In this document: piece after piece, positions 37,500 to 45,870 of the stretch
How positions within the stretch are numbered: the stretch's first letter is position 1
Layout: every line of letters starts with the position of its first letter
Assembly: GCF_001657485.1 (NCBI RefSeq)
Contig: NZ_LXFU01000033.1
Span: 1-59,314 of the forward strand
DNA: 59,314 nucleotides
DNA from: Rhizobium sp. WYCCWR10014
Lineage (GTDB): Bacteria > Pseudomonadota > Alphaproteobacteria > Rhizobiales > Rhizobiaceae
Direction: 5' to 3'
The notes under the pieces: model-generated
Databases searched by the model: none
Told to the model about the DNA's origin: nothing
Seen by the model: the letters and a program-made list of their open reading frames with translations, nothing else
Position numbers and translations under genes: made by a program

Positions 37500-39008
37500 T
37501 CTAGTGTAAAGATCGGCGTATTGCTGCCGCAGGATGTTTTTCTGAACCTTGCCCATCGTGTTGCGCGGCAGGTCCTCGGCGAAGATGATGCGCTTGGGTT
37601 GTTTGTAGCGGGCGAGACGTTGCTGGAGGGCGCTGACGATGGTCTTTTCATCGAGGACAGCGCCGGGCTTGCACACGACGATTGCCGTTACGCCTTCTCC
37701 GAAATCGGGATGCGGCACACCGATCACAGCGCTTTCGACCACACCCTCGATCTGGTCGATCTCGCCTTCGACCTCTTTCGGATAGATGTTGTATCCACCC
37801 GAAATCACCAGATCCTTGCCGCGGCCGACGATGTGGACATAGCCTTCCCGGTCGATCTTGCCGAGATCGCCGCTGATGAAGAATCCGTCTGCGGTGAACT
37901 CGGCCGCCGTCTTTTCCGGCATGCGCCAATAGCCCTTGAAGACGTTCGGCCCTTTGATCTCGATCATCCCCGTTTCTTCAGGCGGCAGTTCGAGCCCGCT
38001 GGCGGGGTCGGTGACGCGCACCGTCACATCAGGCAGCGGGAAGCCGACGGTTCCGGCAATCCGTTTCCCCTCATAGGGGTTGGAGGTGTTCATATTGGTT
38101 TCCGTCATGCCGTAGCGCTCGAGAATGGCGTGACCGGTACGGGCGTGGAACTCGGTATGGGTTTCGGCGAGCAGGGGAGCCGAACCGGAAATGAAGAGGC
38201 GGATGCTGGCAACCGCCCCTCTGTCGAGGCGCGGGCTTTGCAGCAGGCGCACATAGAAGGTCGGCACGCCCATCAGCATGGTTGCCTGCGGCATCAGTGA
38301 AACGACCTCGTCGGCGTCGAATTTCGACAGCAGGAACATCGAGGCGCCGGAAAGCAGCGTGACGTTCGTGGCGACGAATAGCCCATGCGTGTGGAAGATC
38401 GGCAAGGCATGGATCAGCCGATCACCTGATGTGACGCGCCAATAATCTCGCAAGGTCAGGGCGTTGGAGAGCAGGTTTCCATGCGTGAGCATCGCCCCCT
38501 TGGAGCGTCCGGTCGTTCCCGACGTGTAGAGGATCGCCGCCAGATCATCGGCGGAACGCGAGGCATCGACAAAGTCGGCCGGCTCATCGCGTGCGAGATC
38601 CAGCAACGAGCCGCTGCCGTCGGTGTCGAGCGTTTCGACGATCGCGCCGTGGGGCTTGGCGATTGTCTCCACGCCGCCACGAGCCGCCGGCGCAACCACC
38701 ACCAAACGCGGCTCCGCATCGCCGATAAAGTAATCGAGCTCAGCCAACGTATAGGCGGTGTTGAGCGGCAGATAGACGGCGCCGCTTCGAAGACAGGCGA
38801 GATAGAGGATCAACGCCTCGGCACTTTTCTCGACCTGCGCCGCCACCCGGTCGCCGGGGCGAATGCCGAGCGCGTCCATCGCGCTGGCAATGCGGCCGGA
38901 AAGAGCGAAGGCGTCATCATAGGTCCATGTGCGGGTGTCATCGATCCGGATGAACGGTGCGTCACCGGGCGCGGCAGCCCGCATGGCGTCGAAAAGATGG
39001 TTGCTCAC
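37479..39008 (-). CDS. matB: malonyl-CoA synthetase MatB
   Basis: An ANL-family ligase making malonyl-CoA from malonate, CoA and ATP; 509 residues. The P-loop-like motif AILYTSGTTGRSKGAML (about 165-181), YGMTETNMNTSNPY near 305, GDLGKIDREGYVHIVGRGKD near 395, and the C-terminal PRNTMGKVQKN lysine are all present. It starts with GTG 39008, overlapping the matA stop (GTGA), after GGAGGAGGGCGAAA. The last residues, RAIPGKV, and the stop codon fall in a dispersed repeat, so the C-terminus has probably been altered. Confidence 0.94.
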   Translation of the reverse strand: MSNHLFDAMRAAAPGDAPFIRIDDTRTWTYDDAFALSGRIASAMDALGIRPGDRVAAQVEKSAEALILYLACLRSGAVYLPLNTAYTLAELDYFIGDAEPRLVVVAPAARGGVETIAKPHGAIVETLDTDGSGSLLDLARDEPADFVDASRSADDLAAILYTSGTTGRSKGAMLTHGNLLSNALTLRDYWRVTSGDRLIHALPIFHTHGLFVATNVTLLSGASMFLLSKFDADEVVSLMPQATMLMGVPTFYVRLLQSPRLDRGAVASIRLFISGSAPLLAETHTEFHARTGHAILERYGMTETNMNTSNPYEGKRIAGTVGFPLPDVTVRVTDPASGLELPPEETGMIEIKGPNVFKGYWRMPEKTAAEFTADGFFISGDLGKIDREGYVHIVGRGKDLVISGGYNIYPKEVEGEIDQIEGVVESAVIGVPHPDFGEGVTAIVVCKPGAVLDEKTIVSALQQRLARYKQPKRIIFAEDLPRNTMGKVQKNILRQQYADLYTRAIPGKV

Positions 39009-40429
39009 TTTCGCCCTCCTCCAAGCGTTGAGTTCATGATGTTTGCGAATGGCCGGGAGCCTTGCTGGCCATTGCCGCCGCTGCGGCCTTCGTCGTTCTG
39101 GCTGAGCAAGCTTTTGACAGCAGGCGAGGCAATCACTTCGCCGCGCTGCGCCAGAGCCTCATGGTTGGCCACGATGTCATCTAGCTTGTAGAGGTAGTTG
39201 ACCATCAGGCCGTGTGCCTGCTGCATCGCCTTGGTCGAGCGGTCGCCAAGAAAATTCAGTCTTTCCAGTCGAGCGCCGTTGCCGAGATGGAAGCGGGCGA
39301 CAGGATCGACGGGGCGGCCCTCCGGCGTCCGTTCGGTCAGGAAATAGCGCGCCGCAAGAGGCAGCAGCACGCGCTCCACTTCCGTCGCCGCCTTCTCGTT
39401 GTCAGGCCAGTTCGGATCGTCCAGCAGCATCAGCGTTTCGCGGGCCGCTTCCGGCAGCAACCGGTCGGTGGTCGAGGTACGCGCCCTGGCAAGCCAGCGA
39501 GCAAAGCCTGGAACGGGCGACAGCGTGACGAAATTCTTCAGGCCGGGCAGGTCTCTGCGCAGGTCTTCCACGACCTGCTTGATCAGGAAGTTGCCGAACG
39601 AAATGCCGCGCAAGCCATCCTGGCAGTTGGAGATCGAATAGAAGACAGCCGTCGTCGCCTCGTCGGCATTGATCTGCGCCCTCCCCTCGACGAGCACATC
39701 TCCGATCGCGCTGGGCACGGATCGTGTCAGGGCCACCTCGACGAACACCAGCGGCTCGTCGGCCAATCGGGGGTGGAAGAAGGCGAAGCATCGACGGTCG
39801 GCCGGCGCCAACCGGCTGCGCAACTCCTCCCAGCCGGCGATCTCGTGCACGGCCTCGTATTTGATGATCTTTTCAAGGATGTAGGCCGGCGTCGACCAGT
39901 CGATGGGGCGCAGCGTCAGAAAGCCGCGATTGAACCAGGAGCCGAACAGATGCGTGAAGTCGGCGTCGAGCGCGTGATATCCTGCGGATTGGTCTTTGGA
40001 AGCCAGCAGTTGCTCACGCATCCGGACGAGCTTGGCAGTGCCGTTCGGCGCGTGGTTCAATCGGCGCAGAAGCTCCTGTCGCCGCGGCTCGGCTGCCTGG
40101 TGGAGAGCAATGATCGCGGCAGAGCTTTTGTCAGCCCGGTAATTTTCAATCGCCTGGTCGAGCTTGGTCGTGTCGGGCCCGAACTTTTCACGAAGCATAA
40201 GGAGGAATGCCTGGGCGCCCTCCCTCTCAAGTGCGCCCCATCGATCGAGGATCTCGGCAGCAAGCGCCATGCCCGAGGCTTCGCCCCGGCTCGATAGCAG
40301 CATTTCACAGAGCGTCTGGAGATCGGCCTTGGCCGCGACCTGCGTGGCGCGCGAGCCGGAAAACAGAAGCTGGCGTCCGCGATCCGTGATGCTCTGCAGC
40401 ATGTCGGTGAAGAAGGAAGCCTCAGACAT
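39005..40429 (-). CDS. matA: malonyl-CoA decarboxylase MatA
   Basis: Decarboxylates malonyl-CoA to acetyl-CoA; 474 residues with the eukaryotic-like MCD fold. An N-terminal helical part is followed by the GNAT-like catalytic domain with FFHPRLADEPLVFVEVALT, ISNCQDGLRGISFGNFLIKQ and TLSPVPGFARWL; C-terminal FHLGNGARLERLNFLGD carries the conserved His. With MatB and MatC it turns malonate into acetyl-CoA, first described in R. leguminosarum bv. trifolii. ATG 40429 follows AGAGGAGAATGGC. Confidence 0.94.
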   Translation of the reverse strand: MSEASFFTDMLQSITDRGRQLLFSGSRATQVAAKADLQTLCEMLLSSRGEASGMALAAEILDRWGALEREGAQAFLLMLREKFGPDTTKLDQAIENYRADKSSAAIIALHQAAEPRRQELLRRLNHAPNGTAKLVRMREQLLASKDQSAGYHALDADFTHLFGSWFNRGFLTLRPIDWSTPAYILEKIIKYEAVHEIAGWEELRSRLAPADRRCFAFFHPRLADEPLVFVEVALTRSVPSAIGDVLVEGRAQINADEATTAVFYSISNCQDGLRGISFGNFLIKQVVEDLRRDLPGLKNFVTLSPVPGFARWLARARTSTTDRLLPEAARETLMLLDDPNWPDNEKAATEVERVLLPLAARYFLTERTPEGRPVDPVARFHLGNGARLERLNFLGDRSTKAMQQAHGLMVNYLYKLDDIVANHEALAQRGEVIASPAVKSLLSQNDEGRSGGNGQQGSRPFANIMNSTLGGGRK

Positions 40430-40524
40430 GCCATTCTCCTCTCTTCTGCCGGCCGGCTGGGTGCGGACCTTTTTGACGGCTGCTTCCCATCGTCGGGTTT
40501 CACCGGTAGTATGTAGAATGCCAC

Positions 40525-40560
40525 TCTTCGTACACGAGGTCAACAATCGTGTATACAAGA
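40525..40560. promoter_or_regulatory. MatR operator region
   Basis: The minus strand carries TCTTGTATACACGA (40560-40547), a near palindrome that as I remember equals the MatR site described in R. leguminosarum bv. trifolii. A second imperfect version, TCTTCGTACACGA, lies at 40525-40537. Both sit between the divergent matA and matR starts, where one repressor could control both. Confidence 0.75.
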
Positions 40561-40591
40561 ATTGTGTTTATGTATGAGGGAAGTAAGACGA

Positions 40592-41242
40592 ATGTCCGAG
40601 AATGTCGGCCGATGGCTTCGGGATGAAATTGAAAATTCAATTCTTTCCAACGAATTCTCCCCCGGTGAGCGGCTCGACGAAACGGTGCTTGCGACGCGTT
40701 TCGGGGTCTCTCGCACACCGGTGCGCGAGGCGCTGATGCAGCTCGATGCGATCGGCCTCATCGAAATTCGACCGCGCAGAGGTGCCATCGTCATCGATCC
40801 GGGGCCGCACCGCGTCTATGAAATGTTCGAGGTGATGGCCGAGCTGGAGGGCCTGGCCGGGTCGCTCGCCGCACGGCGGCTGGACGAGGCCTCCCGCGAA
40901 GCGATCACGGCCAGCCACGGCCGCTGTGAGAAATCAGCCGCTGCGGGTGACAGCGATGCCTATTATTACGACAATGAGGAATTCCATAAGGCCATCTACG
41001 CAGCCGGCCGAAGCGAATTCCTCGAGGAGCAATGTGTGCAATTGCACCGCCGCCTGCGGCCTTACCGCCGCCTCCAGCTGCGCGTCCGCAACCGCCTGTC
41101 GACGTCCTTCTCGGAACATTGCGCCATCGTCGATGCGATCTTTGCCGGAGATGGAGATAAAGCCCGTCGTCTGCTGCGGACGCATGTCGGTATTCAGGGA
41201 GAGAGGTTCAGCGATCTGGTCGCAAGCATGGCGGCGAGATGA
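40592..41242 (+). CDS. matR: GntR/FCD-family regulator MatR
   Basis: A 216-residue FadR-subfamily regulator. The N-terminal winged helix-turn-helix includes ERLDETVLATRFGVSRTPVR and LIEIRPRRGAIV (15-75); the C-terminal FCD domain (about 80-205) has the metal/ligand histidines in DNEEFHKAIYAAG and SEHCAIVDAI. It is divergent from matA and should repress matABC until malonate binds. I choose ATG 40592 (MSENVGRW) over upstream in-frame starts, after GAGGGAAGTAAGACGA. Confidence 0.9.
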   Translation: MSENVGRWLRDEIENSILSNEFSPGERLDETVLATRFGVSRTPVREALMQLDAIGLIEIRPRRGAIVIDPGPHRVYEMFEVMAELEGLAGSLAARRLDEASREAITASHGRCEKSAAAGDSDAYYYDNEEFHKAIYAAGRSEFLEEQCVQLHRRLRPYRRLQLRVRNRLSTSFSEHCAIVDAIFAGDGDKARRLLRTHVGIQGERFSDLVASMAAR

Positions 41243-41326
41243 TTGGACGGCGGGAGTCATCTCAGGCGGCAGGAAAGCCCCACACCCGCGCGATGGAAGC
41301 CGCTGTCCGATATGCGCGGATCTCCG

Positions 41327-42073
41327 TCAGGAAAAATTCTCCAGCACGGCCAGGAACGTATGCCGGTCGCCCTGCCCTTCGGTCAGGCGCACGCGACCCT
41401 CGATGTCGGCGAGATGGTGGTCCATCAGCTGTTGCGCCTTAGCAAGGTTTTTCTCCTTCAGGGCGGCAACGATCATGCGATGGTGGTCCGCGCCGCAGTC
41501 GTCCTTGCGGTCCTCTTCGTACAAGGACATGACCAGCGAAAGCCGAGCAACGATCTTGGCGAGCACTTCGGTCAGCACCGGGTTGCCGGCGATTTCGGCA
41601 AGCACGATGTGGAACTTGCCGGACAGAACCGTCTTCGACTTTTCGTCGCCATGGTGGTGGATGTGCTCTTCTTCATCCGTCAGCTTTTGCAGCGCATCCA
41701 GCTGCTCCGGCGTGACGCGGGCGATCACCAGTTCGAGCAGCAGGCCCTCGATCTTCCGGCGCGCTTCGAAAAGGCTCATCGCCTGCTCGACGCTCGGCTC
41801 GGCAACGAAAGTCCCGCGGTTTCTCTTTCGCTCCAGCAGGTGGTCGCTTTCAAGCACGCCGAGCGCCCCGCGCACCACCGTCCGGCTGACACCGAAATGC
41901 TCGGCGATCGCTTCCTCCAGGATCTTGGTGCCAGGCTTCAGCGCCCCTTCGCCGATGGCCGCGGCAAGCGTGGAGCGGATGCGTTCCGAAACATCGTCAT
42001 TGGTATCGGTGCTTTCCACCGGCCCATTGGCAGCTGTCATCGCTTTGGCACTCTGACGGCGCATCTTTCTCAT
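41327..42073 (-). CDS. GntR/FCD-family transcriptional regulator
   Basis: A 248-residue FadR-type regulator. The DNA-binding part shows AIAEHFGVSRTVVRGALGVL (about 58-77) and LLERKRNRGTFVAEPS; the FCD part has HIVLAEIAGNPVL and DHHRMIVAALKEKN, with its histidine ligands. The start is ATG 42073, after TTTGGAGACTGCA. Its convergent neighbour is matR, but it is more likely to control the epimerase-transporter genes lying upstream of it in the same direction. Effector unknown. Confidence 0.88.
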   Translation of the reverse strand: MRKMRRQSAKAMTAANGPVESTDTNDDVSERIRSTLAAAIGEGALKPGTKILEEAIAEHFGVSRTVVRGALGVLESDHLLERKRNRGTFVAEPSVEQAMSLFEARRKIEGLLLELVIARVTPEQLDALQKLTDEEEHIHHHGDEKSKTVLSGKFHIVLAEIAGNPVLTEVLAKIVARLSLVMSLYEEDRKDDCGADHHRMIVAALKEKNLAKAQQLMDHHLADIEGRVRLTEGQGDRHTFLAVLENFS

Positions 42074-42234
42074 TGCAGTCTCCAAATTGCCTCTGGCGGC
42101 CCGGTGTGGATTCGATCGCTCACCAGATATCCGTGCCCGATAATTATTTCCATAAGAATATTCTTGCGTAGATCATCTCGGCACATGTATTTCGATCGAC
42201 GGTACCGGCGAAAACACCGACACCGCCTTGGGAA

Positions 42235-43365
42235 TTAAGCTGCTTTCTGCTTCTTCACCGGTGCGGACAGGGCAATACCCTTTTCGGTGCAAACCGCCTC
42301 GATGTGACGGGCCGATTGCCTGATGAAGCCGATCGCCTCGTTGAAGCCGTAAGACTGATTTTCGTAGGTCGGATAGCCGTATTGGCTGCTTTCATAGGCT
42401 ACCCAGTCCGGAAATTCACCTGAGGCGACCCGTTTCTCATAGGCATCCACCATCGCCATATAGGCCGCAAGCTCATCCGCCGTCAGGTCGGGGTGGCCGG
42501 CGCGCCAGATAGGATCGTCGATCTCGATGCATTGGCGCGGATTGGCTTTGCGAGGCTTGTCGGCGACAGACTGGGCGACTTCCAGCGACAGGTTCAGCGT
42601 CGAGTGGGCGTCCGCAAGAATGGGAAGGATCGCGGCGAAATCGACGATGCCGCCGCCAACGGGTCTTGTCTGGAAATCGAGACCGCCCGGAGCGCGCCCG
42701 ACATAGGCATCCTTGATATGGGTTTGGCGGATATAGGGAGCCAGGCGCTTGGCGGCGAAGACCGGATGCTCGCCCCGCTGCAGTCCGTTTGCCGTGTCGA
42801 AGACGACGCCGACGCAATCGGCGCCGACCTTCTCGATCAATCGCAGGATCTCGAAGGACGTGATCTCGTCATGGGTTTCGATGTTCATGTGCGCGCCATT
42901 GGCGCGCGCGACGGGCGCCAGCTTGCGGAGGACCTTTTCGATTCCGAGCAACTGCTCTTCCCAGGTCACATCGGTGCGGAAGCGGTCATTGGCCAGCCGG
43001 CCACGATATTCGCTCTTGAAATTGCCCGGAGCAACCCAGAGCTCATGGCAGCCGATTGCGGCACTTGCCTCGATCATGCGCGTGAAACCGGCAATGATAT
43101 CGCCGCCGCCGGCTGCCCGAAGGGCCGGTTCCTCGGCGCTGCAATAGGGATTGATCTTGCCGATGCCGCTTTCGAGATAGAGGCCAAGGTCGTCGGCCTT
43201 TGCCCTGATTTCGCGCAGCAGGCCGCGGTCGAGGTCGGGGCTCATGTCCAGCGCCGTACTGAAGAAAATGCCTGCGAGCCCAAGTTCCTTGACGTGATCA
43301 AGGCTTGCCAGAGGCCCCCGCTTCTTTGCCTCGGGCAGCTTTATGCCGTCGATTCCCAATTTCAT
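42235..43365 (-). CDS. sugar phosphate isomerase/epimerase (TIM barrel)
   Basis: A 376-residue AP-endonuclease-2-like TIM-barrel protein. Likely metal ligands are spread in the usual order: Glu in NIETHDEITS, Asp in VVFDTANGLQRGEHP, His in RQTHIKDAYVG, and Glu in LNLSLEVAQ. Relatives isomerise or epimerise keto sugars, inositols or related acids; the substrate is not evident. The C-terminal tail (about 310-376) with WVAYESSQYGYPTYENQSYG is longer than usual. ATG 43365 follows GAGGAGCATGAC. It lies 88 bases after the permease gene, in the same direction. Confidence 0.85.
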   Translation of the reverse strand: MKLGIDGIKLPEAKKRGPLASLDHVKELGLAGIFFSTALDMSPDLDRGLLREIRAKADDLGLYLESGIGKINPYCSAEEPALRAAGGGDIIAGFTRMIEASAAIGCHELWVAPGNFKSEYRGRLANDRFRTDVTWEEQLLGIEKVLRKLAPVARANGAHMNIETHDEITSFEILRLIEKVGADCVGVVFDTANGLQRGEHPVFAAKRLAPYIRQTHIKDAYVGRAPGGLDFQTRPVGGGIVDFAAILPILADAHSTLNLSLEVAQSVADKPRKANPRQCIEIDDPIWRAGHPDLTADELAAYMAMVDAYEKRVASGEFPDWVAYESSQYGYPTYENQSYGFNEAIGFIRQSARHIEAVCTEKGIALSAPVKKQKAA

Positions 43366-43453
43366 GTCATGCTCCTCTGCTGTTTCCTGATGGAGCGCGC
43401 TGCACTGGCGACCCCTTCGTTGTTGATCTGAATTCACATCGATGGATCCGCGA

Positions 43454-44326
43454 TCACGCCCGTCCGGGAGCGCGAGGCTTCTCTGCTGCCCGGCCTTTCG
43501 GAACGAGACTCTTTTCGAGATAGTGCTGGCCTATGGATGCGATACTCGTGATGGCGAGGTACCAGATCGAAGCGACGAACAGCAGTTCGATGACCAGGAA
43601 GTTCCGGGCGTAGATCGCCTGGGCCTGCGTCAGCAGATCCTGCATGCCGATGACCGAGACGATGGCACTGGCCTTCAGCATGCCGATGGCCTGGTTCCCC
43701 GTCGGCGGGACGATGATACGCGTGGCCTGGGGCATGATGACGGTGAAAAAAGTCTGTGTCTTTTTCAGCCCGAGCGCCGTTGCCGCTTCGCGCTGGCCGC
43801 GATCGACCGCAATCAGGCCACCGCGGATGATCTCCGACATGTTCGCAGCTTCGTGAAGTCCGAGTGCCAGGAAGCCGGCCAGGGCCGGCGTCACCAGATC
43901 GTTGATCGAAATGGTGAAGCTTCCCACCCCGACCTGCGGGATGAAGAGGGCGATATTGAACCAGAAGAAGATCTGGACAATGAGCGGGACGCCGCGAAAC
44001 CACCAGACGAAGCCGGCGGCGATCGCCTTCAGGACCAGGTTCTGGCTCGTCGCCATCAGTGCCAGCAGGCATCCGAGCACGATGCCGAACACCATGGCGC
44101 CAGCCGTCAATTCAAGCGTCAGCAGCACGCCGCGCAGGATCGAAGGATCCACCAGGTAGCGGGGGATTTCGGACCACTGGATGCTCTGGCTTTGCCCGAC
44201 GACGAGCGCGAAGAAGGCCAGCGCTGAAATCGCGATGGCACCGGTTGCGATCTGGCCCCAACGCCTCGGTCTTCCGACCGATGAAGCAACGGTAAGCGAT
44301 ATTGGTGACGCTTGAAACAGGGCCAT
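43454..44326 (-). CDS. amino-acid-type ABC transporter permease
   Basis: A 290-residue inner-membrane permease of the HisM/GlnP type with about five to six helices. The EAA loop reads EAANMSEIIRGGLIAVDRGQ, and IVPPTGNQAIGMLKASAIVS follows, as in the polar amino acid family. ATG 44326 (MALFQASP) is chosen; a TTG at 44335 overlaps the stop of the binding-protein gene. Only one permease and no ATPase gene accompany it, which is incomplete for this transporter class. Confidence 0.9.
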   Translation of the reverse strand: MALFQASPISLTVASSVGRPRRWGQIATGAIAISALAFFALVVGQSQSIQWSEIPRYLVDPSILRGVLLTLELTAGAMVFGIVLGCLLALMATSQNLVLKAIAAGFVWWFRGVPLIVQIFFWFNIALFIPQVGVGSFTISINDLVTPALAGFLALGLHEAANMSEIIRGGLIAVDRGQREAATALGLKKTQTFFTVIMPQATRIIVPPTGNQAIGMLKASAIVSVIGMQDLLTQAQAIYARNFLVIELLFVASIWYLAITSIASIGQHYLEKSLVPKGRAAEKPRAPGRA

Positions 44327-44331
44327 CGGCG

Positions 44332-45264
44332 TCAATCCGCAGGCATGTTGGCGGCATCGTTAACCTTGACGGTCTTCACGGCCAGCGGTCCGAGGCTCCA
44401 CTTCTTCATGATGGCCTCGTAGGCGCCGGAGTCCACCATCTGCTGCAGGGCGGCAACGACGCTGTCGCGCAGTTGCGGGTTGTCCTTGGCGGTCAGCATG
44501 CCGAGATAACCGACGGCAAGGCGGATATCCGGCAGCGCCTGCAGGCCCTTGCCGTTTCCGGTCTGGTGTTCGGTCGTGTAGACGCTGGTGGCGTAGCCAT
44601 TGACCGTGGCGTCAGCCCTCCCCGTGCGCACGGCCTGCAGCACATCCGGCATTTTCGGGATCGACATGATGTTGACCGGCGTCGCGCATTTGGCCGATGT
44701 CGCCTCGACCATCTTCGCCTGGAAGGTACCGACCGGAACGGCGACCTTCTTGCCGCACAGATCCTCCATGCCATTGATCCCGAGCGGATTGTCCTTGCCG
44801 GTCATGATCGTGGTGGCGTCATACATGTAGTCGATGACGTCGACCTGCTTTTCCAACTCCGGATCGTCGTTGATCCCCGAGATCGAGATGTCGAAGCGCT
44901 TTGCCAATATGGAGGGCACGATTGCAGCACCCGCGCCGACATCGGTCATCTCAACATCGACACCCAGGATGACGCCGAGTGCGGCAGCGATATCGGCATC
45001 GATGCCGATCAGCTTGCCATCCTCGCCGTGAAAGCTGATCGGCGGCGTCAGGTCGGTCGCAACCTTCAGCACGCCCGACGACTTGATGGAGGGCGGCAGC
45101 CCGTCGGCCAGTTTCTGCGTGAGGACGATACCGGGGAGCTTGGCGATATCGGCATCGGCCGTCATCTTCTCGGCGGCACCTCCGGCAGCGCAATCAGAGG
45201 CCGCGATCAAAGTGACCATCGCTCCGGCAACTCCTGCCTTCAAGATTTTCTGGATGCGCATCAT
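44332..45264 (-). CDS. amino-acid-type ABC transporter substrate-binding protein
   Basis: A 310-residue periplasmic binding protein (SBP_bac_3). Signal peptide about 1-27 (KILKAGVAGAMVTLIAASDC). The mature part has the usual GVLKVATDLTPPISF, GIDADIAAALG and DICISG-like FDISISGINDDP segments, then GKKVAVPVGTFQ. The ligand is probably an amino acid or related amine; it cannot be read more closely. Starts ATG 45264 (or 45261) after AAAGGGGATCAC. It is the first gene of a leftward unit with the permease and epimerase. Confidence 0.9.
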   Translation of the reverse strand: MMRIQKILKAGVAGAMVTLIAASDCAAGGAAEKMTADADIAKLPGIVLTQKLADGLPPSIKSSGVLKVATDLTPPISFHGEDGKLIGIDADIAAALGVILGVDVEMTDVGAGAAIVPSILAKRFDISISGINDDPELEKQVDVIDYMYDATTIMTGKDNPLGINGMEDLCGKKVAVPVGTFQAKMVEATSAKCATPVNIMSIPKMPDVLQAVRTGRADATVNGYATSVYTTEHQTGNGKGLQALPDIRLAVGYLGMLTAKDNPQLRDSVVAALQQMVDSGAYEAIMKKWSLGPLAVKTVKVNDAANMPAD

Positions 45265-45870
45265 GTGATCCCCTTTCATTTTTGTATTGGTGAATTCTCG
45301 GGATCGTTCATGCAATCGCCGTGCCACTTGCAGTGGCGTGTCACTAATAATTTGATATCTAAAGGATTTTTGTCGAAAGCACTATTTCGGAGGGATTTCC
45401 GCAATAGGATTCGCATAAAGTTTCGAACATACAATGCACAATTTTTACCCGCCGTGGCCGTGCCGCATCATTTTTTGACCGTATCATTCGCCACCAAGAC
45501 CCAAAACCACCGATTCAGATGCCAAAACCCGCAGTTTTCGGCGATTGATCTGCCGTTCAGGGCCGTGACTACTTCCATCTGATGCCCATTTAATATACGG
45601 CGCTGGCGAAAATTTATACATAAACTGCATGCGAATTTCAAACCGCATGATTATTATTACAAACTTTCGAAACTTTGTAAGTCAAAAATATCCGTTTATT
45701 TTCATAGTCTTGACCACCTCTTCAACGGTGAACTGCAAAACTGGCACGCCGCTTGCAATTCGTTTCTCATGAACAAGCTCGACGCAAAATTTCTCGCCGG
45801 ACCGCATCTCCGTCTTGTGCCGGAGACAGCGCAGCAATCCGTGACCTCGACCCAGAACCAGGGAGGCCCT
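45265..45870. other. AT-rich divergent control region of the two transport units
   Basis: About 600 bases with clearly lower GC than the flanks (for example ATTATTATTACAAAC near 45651). It separates a leftward and a rightward transport unit. Two TTCGAA-centred motifs stand out: AAAGTTTCGAAC near 45418 and the 20-base palindrome at 45659. An ATG at 45769 would extend the ATPase frame but has no ribosome site. Confidence 0.55.
45659..45678. promoter_or_regulatory. 20-bp palindrome, candidate operator
   Basis: ACAAACTTTCGAAACTTTGT is a palindrome with one mismatched pair. It lies 193 bases before the ATPase ORF start. A half-match (AAAGTTTCGAAC) lies about 240 bases to the left. GntR-type or LacI-type regulators use such sites; I do not assign one. 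Confidence 0.6.
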
